43,093 nucleotides of DNA from JAFDXJ01 sp038257845 (GTDB taxonomy: Bacteria > Bacteroidota > Bacteroidia > Chitinophagales > Chitinophagaceae): assembly GCA_038257845.1 (NCBI GenBank), contig JBBSQL010000024.1, forward strand, positions 1-43,093, in the 5' to 3' direction. Shown piece by piece: positions 34,077-42,962 of the stretch. The notes beneath the pieces are model-generated. The model saw only the letters and a list, made by a program, of their open reading frames with translations, did not search any database and was not told the origin of the DNA. The position numbers and the translations under genes are program-made. Numbering within the stretch: position 1 is the stretch's first letter; the number at the start of each line of letters is the position of its first letter.

Positions 34077-35960
34077 TTATTTTACTATCCAGGTATTATC
34101 TACTCTATCCGCATCCATGAAAATACCGCCATCAATGGTGAGTGAAGAAATTGTTTTTTTCGTATCAATTTGTACCGTGGCAGTTTTCATATTCTTTTCC
34201 CAAAGCCCCGGTGTTTGATGTAAAGAATCTGTTGTGCCATCGGCATATTTTATCATCAAATCAAATGGTGCCGGATAACCACCCACGTTTTCAATATTCA
34301 CTGCATATCCTTTCCCTGCTTTATTTACAGAAGCAATTTTCATATCAATATAATTATTGCTGAAATACCAACTACTCCAAAACCAATTTAAATTTCTTCC
34401 CGCAACATCACTGAATGTGTTGAAAAAATCCCAGGGATTTGGATGTTTTCCATGCCACCTGTCCATATACGCATGCAAACATTTTCTGAATAGGTCATCA
34501 CCCAACAAATCTTTCATGGCGAGATAACCCAGTGCAGCTTTTCCATATTCATTATTTCCCAGGCCACGACCGCTCAATATATTTCCCGGCGTGATGATCG
34601 GCATATCTTCTTCCTGGTTTTTATCATTGATCCATCCTGCTACACGAAATTGTTTAAATAAATTTTCCACAGCTTCTTTTCCAAGATCATCGCGGCCAAT
34701 TAACAATTCAAAAGTTGTCGCCCAACCTTCATCCATAAAACCATAACGCGTTTCATTGATGCCCATATAAAAAGGCATATAACTATGCGCGATCTCATGC
34801 TCCGCTACAAACCTTGAGAACAAAGGATCTTCATAGGTTTCATCATTCGCCATCATGGGATATTCCATGCCGGCATAACCTTGTACAATTGTTGTTTTGG
34901 GAAATGGATACGGCACCCCCGGCCAGTAGTTACTCAACCAGCTTAATGCATGCATACCATAATCAACCATCTGGTGATAATCCTGCGCCGTATCATTATA
35001 AGCGGCCTGCACACTGGCGCGGCGCTGTGTTTTATTATCCACTACAACACTTGCTGCATCCCAATTATAATGATCACTTAATGCAGTCGCCATATCGGAA
35101 ATATCATTGGCTTTCCATATCCAGGAATTCATATCTTTTTGCTGTGTGATATTTTTTGCAGCCAAATCTTCCGGCGCGGCAATGCGCATGCTTTTATCCG
35201 AAGTCATGGATGCTTTCAATTTCGCGGCATAAGCAGGTTGCAAAACTTCATCGGGATTTTGTAAAGTGCCGGTTGCCCAAACAATATAATTTTTTGGAAC
35301 ATTCACTGTGAGTGTATAATCATTGAAGTCATTATAAAATTCCTGTGCATCTGTAAAATCCATTCTATCCCAGCCGAGGTAATCATCATACACAGCCACA
35401 CGCGGATAGAAATAAGCCAGGAAATAGGTCGTAGAATCAATCATGCCTTCGCGCCCGCTTTGCAATGAAATGGTATAATGCCAGTCCACCTCTATTTGTA
35501 CAGAATCGTGTGGCAGTAAGGGTTTGATGAGTCGTTGTGATTTCCAGGTATCAGTACCGGAATTATCATTCCATTTTGATGGAGAACCGTTCAAAGAAAA
35601 ATTATCTATGTGCACACCATCGGTGAGATAATCAGCAGATGCATCACCAAAACGTGTAGCGCCGGGTTTATGAATATTTAAAATCAGTTTGAAAACAAGT
35701 CCTCTCAACGTGTCCGGGCTGTTATTAATATAGGTGATTTGTTCGGTTCCTTTAATTTTCCTGTCGGGCGGCATGGCGGTAACGGTAATATTATAGCGGC
35801 CATAATTTTGCCAGTAATTTTTACCCGGCTTACCATCCGTTGAGCGGGTTCCATTCTTATACGCCTGCTGCACATCGCGCGGCACGTATAAAGATTGAGC
35901 AGTAATAAAGCCAAAGAAGATGAGTTGGGTAATGATGACAAAGGAGATGCGCTTATACAT
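34077..35960 (-). CDS. Exported M1-family metallopeptidase
   Basis: A 627-residue exported gluzincin aminopeptidase relative. A signal peptide (to ITAQS, residue 23) precedes an N-terminal beta-domain with long loops. The zinc site is HEIAH, followed after 18 residues by the third ligand in DEGWATTFE. GYAGMEYPM replaces the usual GAMEN exopeptidase motif, keeping Met-Glu but not the Asn, so exopeptidase specificity is less certain. The C-terminal ~100 residues form a beta-domain. It is divergent from a second M1 gene 223 bp away; the two are different subfamilies rather than recent duplicates. It probably degrades peptides in the periplasm. Confidence 0.85.
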   Translation of the reverse strand: MYKRISFVIITQLIFFGFITAQSLYVPRDVQQAYKNGTRSTDGKPGKNYWQNYGRYNITVTAMPPDRKIKGTEQITYINNSPDTLRGLVFKLILNIHKPGATRFGDASADYLTDGVHIDNFSLNGSPSKWNDNSGTDTWKSQRLIKPLLPHDSVQIEVDWHYTISLQSGREGMIDSTTYFLAYFYPRVAVYDDYLGWDRMDFTDAQEFYNDFNDYTLTVNVPKNYIVWATGTLQNPDEVLQPAYAAKLKASMTSDKSMRIAAPEDLAAKNITQQKDMNSWIWKANDISDMATALSDHYNWDAASVVVDNKTQRRASVQAAYNDTAQDYHQMVDYGMHALSWLSNYWPGVPYPFPKTTIVQGYAGMEYPMMANDETYEDPLFSRFVAEHEIAHSYMPFYMGINETRYGFMDEGWATTFELLIGRDDLGKEAVENLFKQFRVAGWINDKNQEEDMPIITPGNILSGRGLGNNEYGKAALGYLAMKDLLGDDLFRKCLHAYMDRWHGKHPNPWDFFNTFSDVAGRNLNWFWSSWYFSNNYIDMKIASVNKAGKGYAVNIENVGGYPAPFDLMIKYADGTTDSLHQTPGLWEKNMKTATVQIDTKKTISSLTIDGGIFMDADRVDNTWIVK

Positions 35961-36183
35961 GTTAAATGAATTTGAGTGAAAGGTAGAAAAAATAAAAAAG
36001 CATAACCAAAACGTTTTGATGAGTGGTATTGTTACAGGATTATGTGGAAAAAATTTGTTGAATCATGCGCCAGGCGTTTAATGAGTAAAACTTCCAGTTG
36101 AGCATCGTAACGCATAGAGGAAGGTGCGCTTATAAAACTTCTTCTAAATTTCATTTCGTATTTTTACTTCCTAAAATTTTCCA

Positions 36184-37833
36184 ATGATGCATTTTAAAAT
36201 CCTCTCCTTTTTTCCAAAAAAAATATGTACGCTTTGTATTTCACTTCTTTGCAGCGCTTTGCTTTTTGCGCAAATGCCCACCAATGGCCTGGATGTAAAA
36301 CATTATGCATTTCATATTTCCCTGAATGACAGCAATAATATGATCTATGGACAAGCAGTAATCACCACGGGTTTTACACAAAATGTAAATCACGTTCAAC
36401 TGGATCTTGTCAATAAAAATAAAGATGTAAAAGGCATGAGCGTGACGGAGGTTTTGAAAAATAATATGCCATTGCATTTTATCCAGGACGCACAGCATCT
36501 CACAATTGATGACAACGGTTTACCCGGCATGGAAAATACTTATACCATCAATTATCATGGAGAGCCCGCAGACGGTTTGATCATCAGTAATACTAAATAT
36601 GGGCAACGAAGTTTTTTTGCAGATAACTGGCCAAACCGCGCCCACAACTGGATTCCATGCAATGACCATCTCTCTGATAAAGCCACCGTGGAATTCATGG
36701 TCACTGCGCCGGATCATTACCAGGTAGTGTCCAATGGCAGCGAAAAAGAAGTAACGAACCTGCCCGGAAATATGAAATTCACGCATTGGTCAGAAGCCGC
36801 AGAGTTGCCCACAAAAGTCATGGTAATCGGCGTTACACGTTTTGCCGTACAAAATACCGGCAGCGTGGATTGTATTCCTGTTTCATCCTGGGTGTATCCC
36901 GAAGACCGCGACAGTGGCTTCGCACATTATGCGATTGCTAAAAATATTTTACAATGGTATATCACGCATGTTGGTCCCTATGGCTTTGAGAAATTGGCCA
37001 ACGTGCAATCCAAAACTATTTTTGGAGGCATGGAAAATGCTGGCTGCATTTTTTATTTTGAAAACTCTGTGAACAGTAAAGGCATTGAAGGATTATTTGC
37101 ACACGAGATCGCGCATCAGTGGTTTGGAGATAATGCTACGGAAAAAGATTGGCCGCATCTCTGGCTGAGCGAGGGTTTTGCAACGTATATGACCGATTTA
37201 TATTTTGAAAATAAATATGGAAAAGACACTTTAAAAAATATGTTGCAGGAGCAAAGAAAAGAAGTGCTTGCTTTTTATACAAAACATAAAACACCTGTAG
37301 TAGATACTTCGGATACAAATAATTTAATGCATTTACTCAATGCAAACAGTTACCAGAAAGGCGGTTGGGTATTGCACATGCTACGGCAAAAATTGGGTGA
37401 CAGTTTGTTTTGGAAAGGTGTGCGTTTATATTATAAAACATATTCTGGAAGCAATGCATCAACGCCGGATCTGCAAAAAATATTTGAGCATGTCTCCGGG
37501 CAAAACCTGTCAGTTTTTTTTCATCAATGGCTTTATACCGCCGGGCAACCGGAACTAAAAATTGCATGGAAGTATGATGCCGGAAGCAAAAAAATTTTTG
37601 TTCATATAGAACAAATGCAAAATAATTTGTTTGAATTTCCATTGCAGGTTGGTTTTAAAAATGGAGATAAAAATGTTAACAAAACGATTTCAATAAAAAA
37701 CAAGATTACTGAGCAATCATTTTCAATATCATTTATTCCGGGAGAAATAAAAATTGACCCGGAAGTAAATTTGTTGTGCGAGATCAAAGCGATTGAAAAA
37801 GTTGCGGGTAATTTTTTAAATGATGAAAAATAA
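36184..37833 (+). CDS. Exported M1-family aminopeptidase
   Basis: A 549-residue exported M1 aminopeptidase. The signal peptide ends near LLCSALLFAQ (residue 30), and the N-terminal saddle domain begins LDVKHYAFHISLN. The GGMENAG exopeptidase motif is intact, and HEIAHQWFGDNATEKDWPHL, then WLSEGFATY supplies the HExxH-18-E zinc site. The C-terminal part ends after a beta-sandwich (EFPLQVGFKNGDKNVNKTI), so the large helical domain of full-size PepN is absent, as in short Bacteroidota members. ATG at 36184 or 36187 both work. It is divergent from the other M1 gene. Confidence 0.88.
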   Translation: MMHFKILSFFPKKICTLCISLLCSALLFAQMPTNGLDVKHYAFHISLNDSNNMIYGQAVITTGFTQNVNHVQLDLVNKNKDVKGMSVTEVLKNNMPLHFIQDAQHLTIDDNGLPGMENTYTINYHGEPADGLIISNTKYGQRSFFADNWPNRAHNWIPCNDHLSDKATVEFMVTAPDHYQVVSNGSEKEVTNLPGNMKFTHWSEAAELPTKVMVIGVTRFAVQNTGSVDCIPVSSWVYPEDRDSGFAHYAIAKNILQWYITHVGPYGFEKLANVQSKTIFGGMENAGCIFYFENSVNSKGIEGLFAHEIAHQWFGDNATEKDWPHLWLSEGFATYMTDLYFENKYGKDTLKNMLQEQRKEVLAFYTKHKTPVVDTSDTNNLMHLLNANSYQKGGWVLHMLRQKLGDSLFWKGVRLYYKTYSGSNASTPDLQKIFEHVSGQNLSVFFHQWLYTAGQPELKIAWKYDAGSKKIFVHIEQMQNNLFEFPLQVGFKNGDKNVNKTISIKNKITEQSFSISFIPGEIKIDPEVNLLCEIKAIEKVAGNFLNDEK

Positions 37834-37913
37834 TTCAAAGAAACATGTGGCGATTTTATCGCGCAGAAGCATGCAAATTATAATAGCCTGTCAGGATGTA
37901 TTCAGATAGAAAA

Positions 37914-37945
37914 ATATCTGCGAACATCTGCGAAATCTGCGGGCG
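37914..37945 (+). repeat. Short tandem ATCTGCG motif
   Basis: ATCTGCG occurs three times at 9-10 bp spacing (37916, 37926, 37935) just upstream of the LysR promoter. One-helical-turn phasing could suit a regulator binding site, although similar AATCTGCG runs are frequent in intergenic DNA of this phylum. Confidence 0.45.
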
Positions 37946-37947
37946 AA

Positions 37948-37978
37948 TTTATAACAACAATCAAAACAATTATCTTTG
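37948..37978 (+). promoter_or_regulatory. Promoter of the LysR gene
   Basis: TTTA (one mismatch to TTTG), a 19-bp spacer and an exact TATCTTTG -7 box, 25 bp before the LysR ATG. The three ATCTGCG repeats lie directly upstream of it, in a place suited to autoregulation. Confidence 0.6.
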
Positions 37979-38003
37979 AAGTGAATTCTTAAGATTCATA
38001 AAC

Positions 38004-38897
38004 ATGTTTGATTTCAGGTTAAAAGTATTTGATACAGTTGCGAAAAGACTCAACTTTACAAAGGCTGCCATTGAATTAAATATTACACAACCCGCTGTCA
38101 GCAAGCATATCCGGGAAATAGAACAACAATTAAATACACGGCTCTTTGACCGGAACGGCACAAAAATCAAACTCACTGTTTCGGGTAAAGTTTTATTAGC
38201 ACACACCGAAAAAATATTTACTATTTACCGGGAACTTGATTTTGAAATCAATCAACTCAATCAAAAAGATAAAGGTATTCTTCGGATCGGAGCCAGTACC
38301 ACGATCGCGCAATATGTGCTTCCTCCCCTGCTGGCGGATTTTCATAGAAAATTTAAAGACATCAAAGTTTCCCTCTCCATTCAAAACACGGAAGCCATTG
38401 AAATACTCCTGGCGAATAATCACATAGACCTTGGCCTGATCGAAGGAAAATCTAAAAACAAATTATTTCATTACACCACTTTTATCAAAGATGAAATTAT
38501 ATTGGCTGCACGTAAAGGTCATCCCCTGGCCGGAAGGCGATCTTTAAAAATAGATGAGCTAAAAAATTTGTCTTTGCTTTTTCGTGAACCCGGTTCTGGT
38601 ACGCTTGAAACCATTGTATTTGCCTTAAAACCTTTGGGCATTCAATTATCGAATCTGCAAACTGAAATGCAACTGGGGAATACGGAAAGCATCAAATCGT
38701 ATTTATTGCACTCTGATTGTATGGCTTTTGTATCCAGGCATTCTATTTTACAGGAATTGAAAAATAAAACACTTACAATTATCCGTGTAAATAATTTAAA
38801 CATTCACCGGGATTTCTTTTTTATACAACCGCAGGGCGCACATTCCGCCATTGCGGGATTCTTTATGAAACATACAAAGCATTATAACTTTAAGTGA
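38004..38897 (+). CDS. LysR-family regulator (YeiE/CysB-like)
   Basis: A 297-residue LysR-type transcription factor. Residues 1-60 form the winged HTH (FDTVAKRLNFTKAAIELNITQPAVSKHIREIEQQL, with the usual ITQPAVSKHI recognition helix). Residues about 88-290 form the two-lobe effector-binding domain (LRIGASTTIAQYVLPPLLADF, then LGLIEGKSKN). The downstream neighbour, 72 bp away and on the same strand, is a YeiH-type putative sulfate/sulfite exporter. In E. coli yeiE likewise sits with yeiH, so this regulator probably controls it in response to a sulfur compound; the effector is inferred. Confidence 0.87.
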   Translation: MFDFRLKVFDTVAKRLNFTKAAIELNITQPAVSKHIREIEQQLNTRLFDRNGTKIKLTVSGKVLLAHTEKIFTIYRELDFEINQLNQKDKGILRIGASTTIAQYVLPPLLADFHRKFKDIKVSLSIQNTEAIEILLANNHIDLGLIEGKSKNKLFHYTTFIKDEIILAARKGHPLAGRRSLKIDELKNLSLLFREPGSGTLETIVFALKPLGIQLSNLQTEMQLGNTESIKSYLLHSDCMAFVSRHSILQELKNKTLTIIRVNNLNIHRDFFFIQPQGAHSAIAGFFMKHTKHYNFK

Positions 38898-38969
38898 TTG
38901 AACATTACTTTTTACCATTTCTTTTGGAATAACTAAAAGCGGAATTTTGCATTATAAATTATTACCAGC

Positions 38970-39926
38970 ATGAAAAGTTTATGGAATTTAAAAGCATATT
39001 TCGATTCACGTCCTTTTACACAGAAGATTATATTTATCAGCATCGCAACCCTCTTTCTTACGCCGTTTGTATCTGCGCCAGTTGCCCTTGTCCTCGGATT
39101 TTTACTGGCTCAGTTTGTTGGAAATCCATTTGAAAAAACCACGCAAAAACTGGTACATATTTTATTACAAATTTCAGTGGTTGGACTGGGCTTTGGCATG
39201 AATGTTACCAGCGCATTGAAAGCCGGGAAAGAAGGGTTTATTTTTACAGTGGCCAGTATTTTTACCGTTTTGATCACAGGTTATTTATTGACAAAGATTT
39301 TAAAAATTGAAAAGATCACAGGTTACCTTGTTTCAGCAGGAACTGCAATATGCGGTGGTAGCGCCATTGCGGCAATTTCTCCAATCGTGAAAGCAACGCC
39401 CAGTCAAATTTCTGTAGCATTAGCAGTAGTCTTTACATTGAACTCAATCGCCTTATTGATATTTCCTTTTATCGGTCATCTTTTAAATTTATCACAACAT
39501 GATTTTGGCCTTTGGTGCGCGATTGCTATTCATGATACGAGTTCCGTTGTAGGGGCAGCAAGTAAATATGGTTCAGAAGCTTTGGAAGTAGCAACTACTG
39601 TAAAACTATCAAGAGCCTTATGGATCATTCCACTGTCAATTTTTTCAGTGATGGTTTTCAAAAACAAAGAAAGTAAAATTAAGATCCCCTGGTTTATTGC
39701 TTATTTCATTTTAGCCATGTGCTTGAATTCTTATGTTCCCTTTGTACAAAAGATCAGCCCTGTAATTGTTACAATTGCAAAAGCAGGACTAACGCTTACA
39801 TTATTTTTAATCGGTGCCGGGCTTTCATTAAAAGTGATGAGGAACGTGGGTGCAAAGCCACTGATATTAGCAGTTATCCTTTGGATACTTATTTCTGTCG
39901 GCACTTTACTGGTCATTTTAAATTGA
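38970..39926 (+). CDS. YeiH/UPF0324 family putative sulfate exporter
   Basis: A 318-residue inner-membrane protein with about ten hydrophobic segments, of the Cons_hypoth698 (YeiH, UPF0324) family. Conserved parts include ISVVGLGFGMNVTSALKAG, YLVSAGTAICGGSAIAAISP and the IAIHDTSSVVGAASKYG block near residues 188-204. Members are annotated as putative sulfate exporters by context; a transport substrate is not proven. It follows its likely LysR regulator by 72 bp and may be read from the same promoter or its own. Downstream, 39927-40178 shows no gene. Confidence 0.85.
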   Translation: MKSLWNLKAYFDSRPFTQKIIFISIATLFLTPFVSAPVALVLGFLLAQFVGNPFEKTTQKLVHILLQISVVGLGFGMNVTSALKAGKEGFIFTVASIFTVLITGYLLTKILKIEKITGYLVSAGTAICGGSAIAAISPIVKATPSQISVALAVVFTLNSIALLIFPFIGHLLNLSQHDFGLWCAIAIHDTSSVVGAASKYGSEALEVATTVKLSRALWIIPLSIFSVMVFKNKESKIKIPWFIAYFILAMCLNSYVPFVQKISPVIVTIAKAGLTLTLFLIGAGLSLKVMRNVGAKPLILAVILWILISVGTLLVILN

Positions 39927-40178
39927 TTTAATAGCTTGCAGGAAGTTTAGATTTAATATGTGTATGAAATGAAATATTTTCCGGCCAAATTAAAACTGCT
40001 GAAAAATAAGCAATTGAAAACAGGAAGGGAATTTGGAAAGATGACAAACTAAGAGAGTAATTATTATAATAGTTTTGATGTGGGGATTTAAAACGATTTA
40101 CTTTCACTTTCAAAATTCTCCAATGGCTTTTGAATTCGCATGAAAACAATTTTTAAAAAACAAACTTTAAAATGAAAA

Positions 40179-40718
40179 ATGGATACGCAAACACTTTACC
40201 AGGAAGCCCTAAAATTTGCTGCGGGAAAACATACAGCGCAAGGGCAACAAGTACCGGGGACTGAACTTCCCTATGTTGTACATATAAGTAATGTAGCAAT
40301 GGAAATATTGATCGCAGCCGCACACACGAACAATTTTGATGTAAGTTTTGCTGTACAGGTTGCGTTATTGCACGATACGATGGAAGATACATCAACCAGT
40401 TTTGAAGAATTGAAAAATAGTTTTGGAATTGAAATTGCGAATGCAGTTGTTGCATTAACCAAGAATGAAACTTTACCGAAAGAGAAAAAAATGCAGGATA
40501 GTTTACAGAGAATAAAAAAATTACAAAAAGAAGTTTGGGCAGTAAAACTGGCAGACAGGATAACAAATCTTCAGCCACCACCTCCCCACTGGGATTTGCA
40601 GAAAAAAATAAATTATTCAGAAGAAGCACAAATCATATTCAATGAATTGAAAGAAGGAAATGATTTTCTTGCTAGACGCTTACAAGATTGCATGGAAGGG
40701 TATAAGAAGTTTTTATGA
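40179..40718 (+). CDS. MESH1-like HD hydrolase (possible (p)ppGpp hydrolase)
   Basis: A 179-residue stand-alone HD-domain protein resembling the hydrolase domain of RelA/SpoT enzymes and the small MESH1-type alarmone hydrolases. The metal and catalytic pattern is visible: H18 (AAGKHTAQGQ), H35 (PYVVHISNVA), H65-D66 with E69-D70 (ALLHDTMEDT), FGIEIANAVVALTKNE, and D126 in KLADRITNLQPPPP. There is no synthetase or regulatory domain, so it would only remove pyrophosphate from (p)ppGpp or a similar nucleotide; activity is inferred from the family. The last codons abut a broken gene on the other strand. Confidence 0.78.
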   Translation: MDTQTLYQEALKFAAGKHTAQGQQVPGTELPYVVHISNVAMEILIAAAHTNNFDVSFAVQVALLHDTMEDTSTSFEELKNSFGIEIANAVVALTKNETLPKEKKMQDSLQRIKKLQKEVWAVKLADRITNLQPPPPHWDLQKKINYSEEAQIIFNELKEGNDFLARRLQDCMEGYKKFL

Positions 40719-40722
40719 TCAT

Positions 40723-40871
40723 AAAATTTTCCACGGGCGTGAAGGTTATTCTCTGCGCGTGTTGTAAGCCAGTCATCCGAATCCGCGTTCCATTTAATGA
40801 TGTGTTCGGGTTTTGTCCAGTATTCCCAAACTTTTTTCGGGTGCATTGATAGTGGTTTCGATTGTGATCAT
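40723..40871 (-). pseudogene. Broken SRPBCC/AHSA1-type gene
   Basis: Only the first ~50 codons of a START/SRPBCC (AHSA1) protein remain. ATG at 40871 gives MITIETTINAPEK. The conserved continuation KVWEYWTKPEHIIKWN and SDDWLTTRAENNLHARGKF lies one frame away. Removing one A from the A6 run (T-run at 40832-40837 on the plus strand) joins the two parts as NAPEKVWEYW. The homology then stops at 40723, 5 bp from the HD gene stop, so two-thirds of the usual ~140 residues are gone. It is both frameshifted and truncated. Confidence 0.8.
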
Positions 40872-41147
40872 AGTTGAATTTTTTTCTGTGATGTTTTATA
40901 AAATTAAAAAAGAAAAGGTAAGTTGCCAATTGTTTAGGAAAATTTAGGGAACGTATTGAATTCTTAAGGACTACACTAATAATAATTAAAAAGGTATAAG
41001 GAGAAATGGTTGATTTTCGGGTACGAAATTTTTTGGCTGGATGATGGGATATAGCATAAATTTGTGTGTTGGCTCCCATTTTCGAAACACCATTAACTTT
41101 GAAAAGCAAATATGCACTCATACAATAATTAAAAAGTATTATACCCA

Positions 41148-42365
41148 GTGAGAATACTAATTAATGATTATGAAGAAACAAAGGAACAGTATCTTAAAAT
41201 ATTCAGTTCTTGTGGATACGAAAGTAATTCTTTACTTTTTGTACACTCATTTGATTCCTGCAAAGACTTTATCATAAAACATCTTGAAGGACGAAAACTT
41301 GCTATTGACCTAATAGTTACGAATGACTCGGCTTACACAGACAATGATATTTTAAAAGCTTCCGAATTATGTTTCTTTAAAAATTGTTTAAGTACATCAT
41401 ATTCCAAAGGAGACTTCCGAATTAGCTCAATACCGATTCTTTTATACTCCAAAAACGATGATAAGTCAACTAATTTTAATAGCAGTTTTAACTCCATCGT
41501 TAAAAAAAATGAATTTGGGAAACATAGCGAATTTATAAAAGAATGCGAAAGGCTAATAAAAAACTGGCGAAAACAATTGAACACTGACCTTGAAGTATTG
41601 CGAATTAAAATAAAAGACTTGCCTAATTTTAGGAACACCATTTTATATAAAAATTATTATTCCAGAAAAATATCTAATAATGCCGCCCATTACTTTACTA
41701 ATGAAACTAAACTTCTTTCGTTTGAGTTTATCAAGTGTCCAAAGGCATTAAACTATGATTGGCTTCTTTTAAGTGACAAACTTATTGAGGAAGCAATAAT
41801 GAAGTACATTGACACCTACAAAAACCATATTAAATATGACCGGAAAAACGGTGAAAGAGCAGTCTTACATCAATTTTTTAAAAACAATCGGACTGTTTTA
41901 CTAAGGGATACATATAGTGATATGAAGTATGAGTTAAATCTCAACGAGTTAAATTCAAAAGACAGTGAAGAATGTGATTTTATATTAAAAACAGAATATC
42001 CAGAGTTCTTAAATACAACGTTTTTTGAAGTAAAAAAGGAAGATGTTACTTTTTATGTAAAAAAAACTGCCAAACGTCCACAAATTAGTAGTGAATTCTT
42101 ATCGCATTTAAATCAAGTTTGGGGTTACAAACAATTTGCACAAAACCCAATCAATAAAGTTGAACTACATTCAAAATTAGAATATCAAACTGATAATTTT
42201 GATTTCGTCCTACTTGCTGGTAGGCTTGAAGAAAAAGAGGAAATGAAAAATTTGTTTGACCCTGACCTTAAAAGGATGTTTGAAGGGATTAAAGTAATAA
42301 CATACGAGGAGTTAGAGGATGTTAATGTAAATTATTTAGAAAAATTTAGCAGGCTAAAAATTTAA
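41148..42365 (+). CDS. Shedu-like nuclease with receiver-like N-terminal domain
   Basis: A 405-residue protein, probably an anti-phage effector. The C-terminal region (about 230-395) has the PD-(D/E)XK layout of the Shedu SduA (DUF4263) nuclease: D277 in EECDFILK, E294-V-K296 in FFEVKKED, Q323/Q329 in LNQVWGYKQFAQ, the strand FDFVLLAGR and the closing VITYEELED. Residues 1-130 look like a response-regulator receiver (RILINDYEETKEQYLKIF, then IDLIVTND, then IPILLYSK), but the phosphoacceptor position appears to be N59 or shifted to D60. A helical linker (130-230) joins them. It starts with GTG at 41148, is AT-rich, stands alone and is followed by an attC-like element. Shedu proteins are known to carry varied N-terminal sensor domains; this combination is unfamiliar to me. 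Confidence 0.7.
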   Translation: MRILINDYEETKEQYLKIFSSCGYESNSLLFVHSFDSCKDFIIKHLEGRKLAIDLIVTNDSAYTDNDILKASELCFFKNCLSTSYSKGDFRISSIPILLYSKNDDKSTNFNSSFNSIVKKNEFGKHSEFIKECERLIKNWRKQLNTDLEVLRIKIKDLPNFRNTILYKNYYSRKISNNAAHYFTNETKLLSFEFIKCPKALNYDWLLLSDKLIEEAIMKYIDTYKNHIKYDRKNGERAVLHQFFKNNRTVLLRDTYSDMKYELNLNELNSKDSEECDFILKTEYPEFLNTTFFEVKKEDVTFYVKKTAKRPQISSEFLSHLNQVWGYKQFAQNPINKVELHSKLEYQTDNFDFVLLAGRLEEKEEMKNLFDPDLKRMFEGIKVITYEELEDVNVNYLEKFSRLKI

Positions 42366-42383
42366 TTATCAGTCCTAATTAAA

Positions 42384-42535
42384 ACGGCAGCCAACATGGG
42401 TCCTTATGTAAAGCGGATTTAGAGACCACCCATAATTTTTAATCAGCAGCGGTTCTGGGCTGGACGGAATACTAATTACCGTACGTCGGCAAGCCCTGCT
42501 CGTTTGCAGTAATTGCAAGACATGCGTAGCCTAAC
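42384..42535. repeat. Structured attC-like intergenic element
   Basis: A ~150-bp non-coding stretch with nested complementary arms. AGCAG (42445) and GGGCT (42457) pair with AGCCC and TGCT (42492-42500) around bulges, with an inner ACGG/CCGT stem (42464, 42479). Outer parts GGCAGCC (42386) and CATGCGTAGCC (42521) pair imperfectly, and GCCTAAC at 42529-42535 fits the RYYYAAC core of integron attC sites. This suggests a cassette junction between the Shedu-like and next genes. No integrase is in the window. Confidence 0.5.
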
Positions 42536-42578
42536 AGAATTATTCTTCAACAATATATACTTCAACTAAATAAAAGTT

Positions 42579-42962
42579 ATGGGAAATAAAATTGTGAGTA
42601 TTAGTAAATGGGGCGATTTGTATTTGAAAGAATATCGTCAAGAAGCATTCAATCGTGAATTGAAAAAATTCCCTAATGAATTACAATCTCAGAATATAGA
42701 ACCAAGTGAACAAAGTAAGGTGATTGCAAACATTATAAATATTGTAACTTCTTCTAATGCAGAAAGGATTTATCAAACACCACAAGGTATGGAGATTCAC
42801 AAGCAAAGGCGTGGATTTATATCCTTCTATAAAGAAGCAGAAGCAAAAAATTATGGAAACAAGTTTAAATCATATCACAGGAAAAGCGTTGTGTTCAAAA
42901 GAATAGCAATCACTTCACCGTTCATTATATTCCCACTTTTAGCACTTTATTTGAGACTATAA
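42579..42962 (+). CDS. Small hypothetical protein with C-terminal membrane helix
   Basis: A 127-residue protein that I do not recognise. The N-terminal ~100 residues are charged and helical (LYLKEYRQEAFNRELKKFP, then KQRRGFISFYKEAEAKNYGNKF). A basic stretch (KSYHRKSVVFKRI) precedes one hydrophobic helix (AITSPFIIFPLLALYL) at residues 109-124, so it is probably tail-anchored in the inner membrane with most of it in the cytoplasm. It begins with ATG 44 bp after the attC-like element and could be a cassette gene. It may relate to the Shedu-like gene upstream only by location. After the stop, 42963-43093 holds no complete gene; an ATG at 43073 may open another. Confidence 0.55.
   Translation: MGNKIVSISKWGDLYLKEYRQEAFNRELKKFPNELQSQNIEPSEQSKVIANIINIVTSSNAERIYQTPQGMEIHKQRRGFISFYKEAEAKNYGNKFKSYHRKSVVFKRIAITSPFIIFPLLALYLRL

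Noticed and set aside
39928..40149. 73-codon minus-strand frame between yeiH and the HD gene
   Set aside because: Low-complexity reading of AT-rich intergenic DNA with no start context or resemblance to a family.
40672..41121. 149-codon minus-strand frame as a gene
   Set aside because: It is an out-of-frame reading across the SRPBCC remnant and intergenic DNA and overlaps the HD gene; no family resemblance in that frame.
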